From NCBI GenBank assembly GCA_033239005.1, contig BSQZ01000053.1, positions 3,853,501 through 3,917,500 on the forward strand: a stretch of DNA of 64,000 bases. Direction: 5' to 3'. Within the stretch, counting starts at the first letter, position 1. The number at the start of each line of letters is the position of its first letter. The position numbers were made by a program, and so were the translations under genes. Under the pieces are notes generated by a model. It worked only from the letters and a program-made list of their open reading frames with translations, was not told the DNA's origin and did not search any database. This document shows positions 36,040 to 64,000 of this stretch, piece by piece. This DNA is from Lamellibrachia satsuma. Its lineage: Eukaryota; Annelida; Polychaeta; Sabellida; Siboglinidae.

Positions 36040-37050
36040 GTTTCACCTTGAGTACACGTGGGCCAAAAAACAGGTTTTAGAAAGGCAATGTCACAAGGGG
36101 AGAAAGTCCCATATAAAAGAACGTTGAAAGATGTTGCATATAAATAATAACTATTTAAAATAACTACAAAATCATGTTAATATCATGTTATGAATGGCAT
36201 ACTTACATGAGTTAATTAATTTCAGAAATTTATTAAATGTCTCAATGAATGATGTTTCAAAAATTCCAAAGGTTAACTATGATGTTATTTCCTGTTTGAA
36301 ACCCAAGACGGCTTTCAGCGCCAATAAGACGCATCAGTGTGGCTTGAACGTGGAATATCTCGATTAAGTACTCAGAGTGGGCAAGCATATGGGCAAGATT
36401 ACAAAAGGAATCATTTTCATTTCTACTTACCTGTGTGCGTAAATGTGACTACACAATAAACTCCGTCTAGTAGCGACGTATAGTGTGTGACACAATTACT
36501 ACAGATAGTATGCCCAACACTGGTTTACTCCACTACGCGGCAGCACTGCTAGCAAGTATCGCCGTATGGAGCTATTACTGACCCATAGTTACATCATTAC
36601 TCACTCCCCATATAAACTAAGGGGTGTTCTATTTATGTCTGTGTACTGACCACACGATTAAATTGAAGGGGACGAACCACCTAACATACGTATCTGTCGG
36701 AACACCACCACGGACGATGCGTTTTTACGCATTTCTCATCGCACCTGAATGTTCTAAATACTAATTTGGCGAATTCTTAGACAAAATGCCTTCTAAACTT
36801 TACTACTTCCTGGTTGAGAACGTTGACCGGCAAACTAACAAGCTTTTAAAATTGAACCCTAACACCAACAACGTACTTAAATACTTACCCATGACCGTGG
36901 TTATGTGCAGTTATGTGCTGGTCGGTGACGTTGTCAAGCGTCGACAGGTCATCACACGCAGTGGCGCCGCGTAGTGTATAACAGAGTTAACACGCCTGAC
37001 TGGCTTGCAGTCATTTCGGCCGTGTGACAATTTCGGCCACCACCATGACC
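36040..37050. repeat. duplicated Kelch-unit upstream flank (copy C)
   Basis: Matches 23010-24010 (B) and 998-1131 plus 11047-11680 (A). It is interrupted at about 37053 by a CR1-like insertion and resumes at about 37737 with GTACAGCTGCAACAGTAACC, similar to A and B. Confidence 0.8.
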
Positions 37051-37055
37051 AATAG

Positions 37056-37736
37056 TTTAACAAGATTTAACAAGATTTGCTATCCAAGCCAAAGGCCCAG
37101 ATGACAAGTGGACAAGGAAGCCATTGGCTTATCGAGAGTCCAACAATGTTCATCTACTTATAACCCGCCCTCCTGAGATATGTGTCAACCTTGTTTTTAA
37201 ACATATTCACGCTGCTAGCAGTTACACAATCTGTAGACAATTTGTTCCATTCATTTATTGTCCTCTATGAGATCGAGTGCTTCCTGATGTCCAATCTACA
37301 TTAATCCTTTATTAATTTTACCTCATGTCCTCTAGTTCTGCTATCCTTCTTGAGTGAGAAAAACATATTTCTATCAATATTTTCATACCCATTCAATATC
37401 TTAAAAACATCAATCTGATCTCCTCTTAACCTCCTTGTCTCTAGAGTTGTTAAACCACATTCTTTCAGGCGTTCGTCATAACTAAGGTCTCTAAGTTCTG
37501 GAATCATTTTAGTTGCTCTCCTTTGTATGCGTTCAAGCGTATCTATATCCTTCTTACGATATGGTCTCCATGCTTGTATACAGTATTCTAAATGAGGTCT
37601 AACTATTGCTTTATAAAGAGGTATAATTAACTTTTTTCACTTGTATGTTATGTTTCTTCTAATCAATCCAAGAATTTGATTACCCTTTGAAGCTGCAATA
37701 CCACACTGCTCTGAAACTTTCATATCAGCGCTTATT
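37056..37736 (-). pseudogene. CR1-like retrotransposon 3' fragment with AACAAGATTT tail
   Basis: 5'-truncated: only SADMKVSEQCGIAASKGNQI to the end of ORF2, including MIPELRDLSYDERLKECGLT. Stops and a frameshift are present. The 3' tail is two units of TTTAACAAGA. Imperfect target repeats flank it (ACCAATAGTTT left, ACCAATTGTTT right). It interrupts the flank of Kelch unit C. Confidence 0.85.
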
Positions 37737-38675
37737 GTAACCAATTGTTTGATTGCGAGTACAGCTGCAACAGTAACCGGTATGGTTACTTTGGTCGCAA
37801 CATTGTTATCTTGCATTAGTGGTATCACTAATTTAATGTTGCGGACTAGAACTAGATTATTATTGATAAACAAACCAAATGTGGGTTTTACATGACAGCA
37901 CTTATTGACATACATTTTATTTCCGTGTATGAAATGAGTGTGTTATCCTTCGGAGTGTACTCATTTTGCAGGTAGATTTAGGGTAACAAATTAACACATT
38001 TTAAAACGTTGAATATTCTAATCAACAACTTTGGAAGAAATCCCCAATCACGATATTGAAACAAATGTGTGTAACTCGTGTGCCATGTCACTACCTGGTT
38101 GGAAACCGTGGTCAGTGGTCACAATGACGTGTCATTGATCTTATAAACGTAATGTGGCAATATATTACTTTGCTATGTTCATTCTCATATAGGGTGATTC
38201 ATGAATGTAACATATTATCTAATGATTGTTTAAATTCTAGTAGCGTGAATGTTTGAAAACAAAATGGACAAAAATCTCGGAGGGTTACGGGATGCACATA
38301 CATAAAAACCATTACCGGACTTCCGATAAGCTAATGGATTAATTGTCCACTTGCCAACTGTTTTTTTTTTAACTTCAATGACAATCTTGTTCAATTTGAT
38401 TTACTGTGCACTGTGCACCAATAAACACACAGGGTAAAATATGCACGTGTCAATTCATTAGTGAAACCCAGCCTGTCACATTTTGAGCATACAGCTACTG
38501 TAGTATCATATCGGAGGACAACAGAACACCAGATGGCGTGAGCGTGAATGTCGCAAACAGGTATCATACAGTAAAGTGTTTAGTGTCTTTGAACAATGTA
38601 ATGTTGGCTTCATGAAACACCGAACATTTTCCACATTATCTTTAACAATTGTAGTAAAATAACCACAGGTTTGTC

Positions 38676-40482
38676 ATAGTGGATGCTGCAACAGAGAAAA
38701 TGCATTAAACCCCTTATGTATAATGCAACCTAGATAGTGAACCATTTATGCATATCCAGTATAAGTTGGGTTTGGTAATTAGTATCGAAATTGGAATCGC
38801 TTTGGGTGGAATCAGAATCGTTTGAAATGAAAGCAGTGGAAAATCGGAGTCGGTCAGGGTGGAGTCGGAAATGTTCATTAGAATCAACATGTGTTCAGTT
38901 CTACTGCCACTGGTTTTATTTGCTGTACAACAACAATGAAAAGGATAAAGAAGGTCACACATGGAGAACAACCAGGAGTTCATCGCAACTGTTGTAAATC
39001 CCAAATGAGCTACTCAATAGAGGCAACCGGAAACAACCCGTGGTGCTGCTGGTGCAGAATATAACACTACATGCGTTAATCTAGCTTATCCGAATCTCAC
39101 TCACCTTTGTGAACTCAGCAAGAACAGAGTCTGGCCCCAGAGACAGAACACAGTGACACAGGAAAAATGCATTGTATGTGTTGTGGTGTTTCTTATAGCT
39201 GTATCTGAAGTTGCATCATGCTATATTATGGAAATAAAAGGCATACACGCAAATTATGTTTGTTTATGTGATTTAAACAGTCTTGACTGCATAAAATGTT
39301 TGTCTGCCAGTGAAATATGTGTATTAACTGGCATGCATAAACCTACAAATGCAACCCGCAGTAACTGCAAGTACACTGTGCCTCGGTGCAGAACTGATAG
39401 ATTTAAGAACTTTTATACTTGGACTTCACCACTTTTATTAGATCTAATCAAGGCTTTATTTTATATTCTACTTTTTACTTGTTATAAACACAAACCTAAT
39501 TTAAATGTTATTCACTTATGTGCATTAAATTCAATGCTCTACATCTATTACTCTATTTTTCACTTACTTATATGCAATTCAATGCTTTTAATTTAACACA
39601 AATTTATATTAAATGTATTTGCATGCAACTTAATGTTCATAGTTTAATACTAATTTATATTATATTTATTCATATGCAATGGAATGCTCTATTAATTCAT
39701 TGCCTTTTATTTTTTTATCCGTTTTAATGTACATAATTATATTTACCATGTACGCTTACATATGCCCTTCAATAAAACCATTTTTTAAAATATTAATAGT
39801 AATATATTCATTCTTTGTGCCAGTCACATTGTAGGAACTGAAATGCCAACTTGAATTCCGGAATTGTAATTGGAAATGATGTTTTACGTTAAAAAGTAAT
39901 TGGAATTGGTGAACATGTAATTGGTATTTTCAATTACTGTTTTCCCAATAAATCATTAATAAAACTTTTTAACTCATATTATATGCTACAAGTAATCAAT
40001 AACATATAATATGAACATTGCGTGTATCAATACTGTTTGCACTATGTATCGTAATATGCACAAATTAAATACAGCTGCTTTTAAATGTATGTTATTTTGG
40101 GCATTGTGTATATCTATGATAGCTTTATTCACATACATGTACTTATATTTCGATATGGAACCGATAACTGCAGTTGGAATTGGTGTAACTGGAATTGGTA
40201 TTTGTAACTGATGTAATTATAATTTATATAAGCCTGAATACATCTTATATATCTAATATATGTTGGCAAGTTGCATGTTTGAGCTCAGGTTCCTGGGGGA
40301 GGATTTAAGTGCCACAGAAGTGACAGTTTGATTATTATTATTATTATAGTATTAATGAATAGGCCACCAACAAGTAAACCAATTATCATGAAATTGTTGT
40401 GCGTGTGTGTGTGGTGTGGTGTGCGTGCGTGTGTGTGATAAGATTTCATGACAATTGATTTACTTGTTGGTGGTCTAGTATA

Positions 40483-40526
<44 letters not shown>

Positions 40527-41410
40527 CAATTACTTATCGGCACTGGTGCATGGGAGAGGTGATAATTTTTGGTACAATTCGTGTTCTAATCAAACTTTAA
40601 AATGTCTGGTTATGTCAATAAACAGTTAATAAAAGTTAACACACACCACTTGTCTCTTCAGTGACACCAACGTTAAATAAAAGAACAACTTTCCTCAATA
40701 CAAATTAAATTGATGATATGTGGCAGACACTATGAACTAGAATATTCCAAACTAGCAGCCATGAGACTTCTATGCAAAGCCTTGTATTACCAAAAAATAC
40801 TTTTTTTGAAACTTGTGAAGTTTTCTGGCTCATGCTATGTATATTTATGTGAGGCGCACAATTTTTACCACAACATGATCACCAAATTTATGAATTTGTG
40901 TAATGTATGTCTACACAACTAAACATAAACACACATTAACTCTTTCATAGCATAGACGCCATCGAATACGTCTTAATAATTACTACCATCAATTATCCAT
41001 GCTCTGTGCAGTGGCACCACCATTTGTTGTGCACATCATCGCCTGGATACACTTTTCATTGTGACGGAAATTATGTATGCATCTAGATTCTGGTCGAATA
41101 TATAATTACATTAATTATCTCTCATCCAGGGATTTGGCTAACTGATAAAATAACAGTGAACTTTCATCAGTTTAAACGATGCAATTTAGTGTAGAACAGG
41201 AACGCCTAGGCAAAGCGAAGTGGTGACAGTGGGTAACATAGAGACCACGCCTTCAGTTCAGGGCCAGACTCTCTTCTCAACGAGTTCACAAAGGCGAGCA
41301 AACGTCGGATAAGCGAGACTAAAATATAATTACCAAAAAAATATTTTCTACGTTCAGTTGAAGGAATGGAATAACACACCAGAAACAGCCATTCAAGCCT
41401 CGAGCACTGC
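38676..41410. repeat. decayed Kelch-unit flank E with a 2.2-kb insertion
   Basis: 38676-38890 and 41076-41410 are collinear with 29970-30210 and 30212-30610 of unit D. The first bases still include the start-codon region (GTCATAGTGGATGCT). The BTB-Kelch body is gone. The intervening 38895-41075 segment has no recognised gene. It contains an inverted partial copy of the same flank at 39081-39140, GGAATTG-rich tracts and an AT tract at 40482-40526. Confidence 0.7.
40279..40303. repeat. dispersed GAGCTCAGG...CCTCC core
   Basis: GAGCTCAGGTTCCTGGGGGA and the following GGAT is the reverse complement of the core in the 35-kb tandem repeat and of 53950-53976. At 40.3 and 53.9 kb it lies close to an ATT trinucleotide run. 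Confidence 0.5.
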
Positions 41411-41419
41411 CACCGACAG

Positions 41420-42840
41420 CTTTATTAGCCTTTAATAGCATTTAAAGTGCAATGTCAATACAATGGTCAGTGGACCACATTCTGTGACACTGTCATCGAG
41501 ATTTTAATATCTTTAACCTCCTCCCTCCGCAAATGCCTGCCTAACATGCTCATTTACGAGCCCAGCTAGAAAACGAGCAGACGCAGAGTGCACCCCTAAT
41601 AAATGCCGTTATGAATGAATACTTTTCTTAAAGTTCACCAGCACAGCGCCATCTAACGACGTGCACCAGTATCGTTTATAAAAACTGTGAGCGATAGAAG
41701 GGGACCTTCGGATAGTTTGCAACAAACAATCAGGTCATGCATTTTTTACTAAAGTGGTAGTGTTATCACAATGGAGTACATTCAATTACCTTTTCTTTGT
41801 TAAGCTAGAATTAAGCGAACGTCAATCTTCGTTAAAATTGTAATAACTACTTCCCGAATCTACAAATGATCGTTGACTCAAACACCGCCAGATGGCACAA
41901 CCAACTTACCGCTCCTGACAACTCGACCGCGTTCACTGCTAATACTTGACACAAACAGGCTTATTTCATGCATGCATTGCTAATGTGTCCGTGCATCAAG
42001 CGCATATGATATCATAGCATTGACTTAATGAAAATAAAGGAAAAACAATACATGTGAATATTTTTATACAATCACCAAAACTCACCATGCATGGGCGGAT
42101 CCAGAACTTTAAATGGGGTTGCCCAGTTTCCTCCAAATGACACCAGTTATAGTTATCAAAATTGGCATGCACGCACGCACGCGCACATACACACAAACAA
42201 ACACAAAAGTAGAATTAAATGTATTTGTTTAACCGTATCCTATCAATTATCCTATTCCAATTGTATTAGAGTGCACCGTTTAAGAGAATAATCCACTTAA
42301 CATAAACACATTGATATGGCTCGAAATAATTATGTTAAGCTGAATTCACAGCGTAAACCACAATATATTGTGCGGTACAAAATAGGAACCAAATAGCATA
42401 AATATGTTTTGTTTAAATATGTGAAATATATAACAAATTCGTGTTTTGTATGATCGTGTCGATCGAGGGCCTCGTCGTGTTCTGCAATGGTCCGATTTGA
42501 CCTCTATGAATGAATGTGTTGGAGTTTTCCTTGCCACTCTGGGATATAATAAGTTCGCCGCTGCTGTGACTGATGAAATCATGGAAGAATCATAATAATG
42601 TTACTCTGCAATTTTTAGCGACTCACACGTTCAGTACATGGTTGTTAATTTACACCGCTTTGGAGTCATTGGTTTGCATCAAAGCAGCCACACCATTTGT
42701 TTCCCGGACATATTGTCAGCACCGTCGTATGCGTTGTCTTGTCGAGCTATTCGACGTGTAACTGGGGACTAACACACGAGAAATAATTATTCACGAATCT
42801 TCGCTTTTCATCTTTCAGAGCATAGCTTATGTGTTCTTTG
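41420..42840. other. non-coding stretch, no gene seen
   Basis: Only short frames and low-complexity ACGCAC/ACACAA runs near 42170-42205. Confidence 0.4.
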
Positions 42841-43290
42841 TTTTAATATGTCACATGCCTCGTCAGTGCTGGTGGAATAAAAACAACCTTTCGTTTTTTC
42901 GGGCATGATCTTCTGTGGGATCTGCTCACCGATGGTGGCAATACTTTCGTTTTGTGTTATCTGTTTCTAAAACCATATGGGTGGCATTGCGGCCGTGGCT
43001 TATCATCGCAATATTCTGGTTTTCACATGAAATAACTATGTTTACTATGGACTGCAGCTGCATTTTTCAAATAACCAGCAGGTATGTTAATCAGCAGCAT
43101 TTCTGACCACTTTTCTTATTTCATCTGCCAGCCGAATTCTTTATAATGTAGGTCCATGCCTACATTTATAAAAACAGTTTCATAATATACCAGCCAGACC
43201 AATCCTACGAGCCCACCGTGGGTTGAGCAAAGATAATGATCGATCCGGAGTTTAGGTTATTCAGTTTGGTCAGGTGAACGCCTTGTGACA
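42840..43290. repeat. duplicated segment, partner at 31430-31784
   Basis: Uninterrupted at the TTAA (43285-43290 region) where the partner carries a transposon end. Confidence 0.7.
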
Positions 43291-43521
43291 TTAATACCAA
43301 TACATTGCCATTGTCTATCCTAAGTGCCGCCATGTTTCATTCAACACGGGCGTTCACATTTATGTGAAGATATACAAAGTTTCTTATTATTGGTATACAA
43401 AAGAAGCGTGTTAAGCTTGATTGATTTTTTCAGCACGGAATTTAGGAGTCACCTATGATAATGATAAAACATTTTAGACAGCATATTTCACAAGCTTGTC
43501 GTTGCTGCTTTTATCATATTC

Positions 43522-43965
43522 GTGACCTTCGTCTTATTCGCCGATATATGTATTTTTATGTTGCCAAAACTATTGCGACTGCTCTTCTTAGCAGTATACT
43601 TGATTTTTGCAATTTATCATGACATTTCTCTCAAGGACACCTTGAAACTTCAACGTGTGCAAAATTGTTTGGCAAGGGTAGTTCCCCCTTCTCCTCATTT
43701 CTCTCACTCATTACTACTTCTTAAATCATTGCATTGCCGATATCGCATTATTATGAAGATATGTGCAATCACCTATCAAGCACTTTCGTCCAAGCAACCA
43801 GCATATTTATATTCACTGCTCACTCATGATAGCCCAGACTAAGATAGCCCAGACAGCTTCGATCATTAATTCTAATCTACTTTCTGTTCCAAGTGTTAAG
43901 ACAAACGTCGGAACTAGAGCTTTTTTCAGATGCTGTACCGACTCTGTGGAACTCACTCCCTGTTA
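43522..43965 (+). pseudogene. non-LTR retrotransposon C-terminal remnant
   Basis: LKDTLKLQRVQNCLARVV, then LLLLKSLHCRYRIIMKICA and YQALSSKQPAYLYSLLT, are the conserved stretch after the RT domain of CR1/Jockey-like elements. It is followed in another frame by VKTNVGTRAF. Frameshifted and without the catalytic part. Confidence 0.75.
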
Positions 43966-44689
43966 GTGCTAAGTATGTACTAAATAATAGTAACACCTGT
44001 TTAAACTTGCTTATCCTCCATAGCTCCCCAACGTACCAATCCAACTGTTTATAACTGGAACTGCTTATGGATTATAAACTGCTTAACCCATTTTGTTTTG
44101 GTACCTGTATCATTACGACTTGCCAAAATTAAATAATCATTAATTAGATACCACATTGAACACCGTCAAGAGCTGGAGGTAACTTTGTAGCTGTGGACTA
44201 AGTTCAGTGCTTATAAAGGAGTTATTTCCTATTGTGCTGCAATGTCATAGAATACGTTTGGTTATTTATAATCTGTGCCAGCCTTCAATATGGTGTAAAC
44301 TAGGCAAGTGTCAGTTTATCAGTAACCCCATCCCCCCGCCTTTTGAATATGATTATCGTATCTGAGGAATGGCATGCGTGAATTTCGTTCTAGTTCGCCA
44401 ACATCCTATGTTATACCTCCGTTGCAAACAACAAACAGGTCTCCCGCGAGTGATGCGTTTAGTGTCTCTGAACGATGCAATATTAACTTAATAAAATATT
44501 GGTAACTCTCCACTTTATTTTTAACGATTCGTACTTTATTAGCAACATGTTTTTGCTGAAGAAATACAACATGCATTTGAATGTTGGACTGTTAGCTATA
44601 GCTAATAGTGTCAATAAAATAATGTTTAAATAAAATAAACCTTAAGTGCAAACGTACACATAGAGTAGTGCCGTATTGTATATCGTTGT

Positions 44690-44829
<140 letters not shown>

Positions 44830-44943
44830 GAACAGAATGATGTGACATTACAGTACACAATGCTTGGCAACTGCAACACAGCTCAAGTCGTTCAGCTTAT
44901 CGACTGCTCTCATTTTGAACTTTGTCAACACTTCTTGATCAGG

Positions 44944-61230
<16,287 letters not shown>

Positions 61231-61264
61231 CTGACAGCATGCAAAACAATACATCATTAATGCC

Positions 61265-61412
61265 CGTTCACACGAGCGATTACTTGTCCGATTTGTCGGT
61301 CTTCACGGTGTTGCCCAACCAATTGGACGCATCGTTTCTTGATGCTGTCATGAAACGACGCGTCCAATTGATTGTGTCGCCATATCAACCGGACAACTAA
61401 TGGCTCGTGTGA
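61265..61412. mobile_element. hairpin MITE, about 150 bp
   Basis: Outer arms TCACACGAGCGATTACTTGT and the reverse complement of ACAACTAATGGCTCGTGTGA differ at few bases. Inner arms 61321-61338 and 61352-61369 (AATTGGACGCATCGTTTC) pair at 17 of 18. The whole unit can fold into one long hairpin. No clear TSD. It lies 35 bp upstream of an exon. Confidence 0.7.
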
Positions 61413-61666
61413 TGCTGATGAGTGTGTAGTGGTTCTGCGACACAAATAGTCCTGAAACATCTTAACGTTGAAACTGGTCCACGCATAGCCCTTCTGGTCA
61501 TCAGCTGCCACATCTCATGAGCTGCTATATCTCATCCGCACAAGGCTGTCTCTTCCCGACCGCAGCGTGAGTTGAGGTCTGAGCGCGGCAAGGCAAGTAA
61601 ATTATTGGCATGACTGTCGATTTGGCCCCTGTGTCGATCTGATCAAACGACCGCAAACTGCATGGC

Positions 61667-62208
61667 CAGGGGAGCGTTTCACGAAGACAAAGAGCTCATA
61701 AGGAAAATCCACCGTAACACAGAATCCATCATAGATTGTTAAGAAAGTTTCACTAAGATGCTCATAAAATCCTTCATAAGCTAATTGTCAAAATGTCCAT
61801 CATAAGCTGTAAAGTGTGCACACTTGGGTAAAATTAATAGAAAACTTGTGTAAAAGTGACTGGTAATACGATCCATCGAACACTTTTCAAGTATATTTGA
61901 CTGATCGCGGAGAGCGGTATCAACATCAACAGAAGTTGTCCTCGAGTATATCAATATGAAGGTTAGTGTTTTGGCTAGACACAGCTAAACACCTTGACTT
62001 TCGCGGTGTCGTAAGTTAGAAGCGTTTTTAAGCAACGTTTCTGTGGGCGTTTTTATTATTTATTCTTAGTGAAACGCAATTTTCTGTTTTGATCATAGCT
62101 AAGCCTTAGCTAAAATCAAAACAGAAAATTGTTTAAGGAGCTAAATCGATTTTTAAGAGCGAAATCGTGCTTATGAGCTCTTAAGAATGTTAGTGAAACA
62201 GTGCCCAG
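61667..62208. mobile_element. inverted-repeat MITE with a central perfect hairpin
   Basis: Ends share GTTTCAC and AAGAGCTCATAAG: left CAGGGGAGCGTTTCACGAAG, right reverse complement CTGGGCACTGTTTCACTAAC. Inside, 62078-62093 and 62115-62130 are a perfect 16-bp inverted repeat (AATTTTCTGTTTTGAT), extended by an inner TAGCTAAG pair. A second direct copy of the end (GTTTCACTAAGATGCTCATA) at 61747 suggests nesting. Confidence 0.6.
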
Positions 62209-62599
62209 TTATGCCATATCAGTACAACTATCATAGTATCAATCAGTGTACTAGTATCACAGTCGCAACACTGAAAATTAACGTTTCTTAGTAGCATAAT
62301 TTAGTGGTATTCATATTAATATATAAGACGCTATATTCGTAAACATTCACACTGCTATCATATTCGTATCAGTTTACATACTGCCATATGCTGGACTAAC
62401 AGTGACTTGTGATTCTTTGAAAACTAAATATGACGGTCTGATACTTTCTATATCAGACTGCCATCTTGTGATCAGCAAGGTTTACTAGACCCAAGGGTGT
62501 GGCCCTCGGCTCGGGTGACATGGTGCGAGTTTTCTTAAAGATGTTAGGTTATTTGGAATTTATGTAGATATTAAGAATGTTAAATTGTTTTCTCCTAAA

Positions 62600-64000
62600 T
62601 GCATACCTACCTTATCAACTATGACGAGTACTGTAACTATTTAGGTAAAATTGCTTCAATTGTGGAAGAAAAAGACACCAGCAAGAATGTTATAATGCTG
62701 CTATAAATAACCCTTTTGAAGCTGATCTATTCGATATGTGTGACAATAATGGTAGGGTCATCTCAGACTATGAAAAGTGTGGTCGTACCAGCGAGACGTA
62801 TACTTATGCGAGTGAAGCACATAACTGCACTTCTTGGCTATACCACTTTATTTGCACACATAATGTCCATTCAACGGTTACAGGTATACACATTATAGAT
62901 AAACTTCCTAGTTTATAACAGGACTAGGACTAGGTGTTAAAAGTTTCATATTTCTATATGGTCGCATGATAACAATATCAGGGAATGTGGAAACAGTACT
63001 GTACAGTGCTGTTCATGTGGAAATTGTTACATTCTGTGGCGTAATATGGGAAAACTTAAACATGGCCCAATCTGTGACCTCGTGCGGCGAACTAGGCTAC
63101 ATTTTAAATACCTGCTCAAGCAGTGTCAATAAAGAGAAGAAATGGCTCGTGCAGATGTCAGATGTCATGGCATAGTAAAGATGTGGCATCTTTTTAGAAA
63201 AATGTGTCCAAAACATACAAAGAAGTTATACCAACTGCCACTACTGCTAATAGTGCCAGTTCCTATCTTCCATATCTGCTATGTGGAAAGTACATTTTGA
63301 ATCCTTGTAAATATGCAACATCTGAAAGAGTATGTACAAAATTCAGGGAAATTTTTTATAAAGAAAATAATATACACATTACACCTTGCATGGTGCATAA
63401 TCCAACAGACGCACTGAAATATCGTAAATCATGTGGTAACGATGGGGTATCTGCCGAACATTTCAAACACGCATACATATATTACTGTCCTCTTTTTACA
63501 CCAGTGTTCTCACATATGAACATCTACCTCATGATTTTATGAAAATGATTATTTTTACCTTCATGAGGAAGAAATTCGATGACACTAGCGATGTTAATAA
63601 CTACACACCCATTGCATTGATTACAGTCGCTTGTTTGAAATTATATTGCATGAACTAATGGAATCACACCTGGGTACAACTAACAATCAGTTTGAATTGA
63701 AGAAGGTTCATTCCGCTGATCAGTGTATATGTACCAACAATGTTATTCACTACTATAGAGGCCACAACAGCCCTATGTGTACATGATTTAGATGCATCTA
63801 AAGCTTTCGACAGAGTTAACCATTGGACATTTTTTTAAGAAACTGCTTAATCGAAGAGTGCCTATATTGTTCGTACGTATTATCTTACACTGGTACAGAA
63901 ACCAAATGTTCTGTATCAAATGGGGTACAATGACCTCCAGATTTATTCATGTATCGAACGGTGTTCGACAAGGTGGGATATTTTCACCATATTTATTTAC
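62600..64000 (+). pseudogene. non-LTR retrotransposon (endonuclease and RT), decayed, runs off the window
   Basis: Endonuclease part: YCNYLGKIASIVEEKDTS (62630-62690), CDNNGRVISDYEKCGRTSET and CTSWLYHFICTHNVHSTVTG (62737-62885). The usual Asp in the SWLDH-type block is Tyr. RT part: CGNDGVSAEHFKHA near 63430, then NYTPIALITVACLK, DLDASKAFDRVNHW near 63785-63825 and SNGVRQGGIFSPYLF at the very end. Multiple stops and frameshifts. The catalytic YADD would lie outside the window. Confidence 0.78.

Noticed and set aside
39153..39596. 147-codon frame with a signal-peptide-like start
   Set aside because: The first codon is GTG and there is no ATG before the hydrophobic stretch. It lies in an inserted AT-rich segment with repeated words, and the second half is low-complexity.

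Overview
This is a piece of a repeat-rich animal nuclear genome. The evidence is a multi-exon gene with consistent splice phases, intronless BTB-BACK-Kelch genes in a duplicated array, several clades of non-LTR retrotransposons, DNA transposons with their characteristic target-site duplications (TSDs), a Polinton/Maverick-derived element and very long microsatellites. A marine invertebrate deuterostome (a lancelet-like genome would fit) is my best guess. The sequence does not settle the species.

Layout. (1) 1-914: 5' part of a BTB-BACK-Kelch gene (copy A, minus strand), cut by the window edge. Its upstream flank is split by a 9.9-kb TTAA-flanked insertion (1136-11042, Kolobok/T2-like ends). 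The insertion carries a perfect 1,373-bp (AC)n tract, a dead CR1-like retrotransposon and a decayed transposase-like fragment. (2) 12.1-13.7 kb: two decayed copies of an unnamed, transposon-associated protein family. (3) 14,739-18,136: a 3.4-kb palindromic mini-Polinton. Two near-identical inverted arms each carry the terminal repeat, an adenain-like protease and the C-terminal half of the major capsid protein. They are joined head to head by a 59-bp spacer, and the whole element is flanked by a perfect 6-bp TSD inside an older reverse-transcriptase gene. (4) 20.9-43 kb: further Kelch units. Copy B is intact (567 codons). Copy C has lost its start and stop codons and has a frameshift. Copy D is split by a CR1-like insertion. 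Duplicated flanks and another decayed flank (38.7-41.4 kb) lie between them. (5) 44.9-61.2 kb: a host gene on the minus strand. I assembled it from 13 coding exons whose reading phases all agree; it encodes a coiled-coil plus proline-rich protein that I do not recognise. An RTE-type retrotransposon (46.8-49.9 kb), a 57-bp minisatellite and many dinucleotide tracts sit in its introns. (6) 61.3-64 kb: two hairpin MITEs (miniature inverted-repeat transposons) and a non-LTR endonuclease/RT remnant running off the end.

Two host-type functions are visible: a candidate CUL3 substrate adaptor (Kelch copy B) and the unidentified coiled-coil gene. Most of the rest is mobile DNA and its debris. The best lead for something new is the palindromic mini-Polinton. 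It looks like a snap-back, defective-interfering-type derivative of a protein-primed linear element that was integrated as a finished unit. No tRNA, rRNA or CRISPR array was seen.
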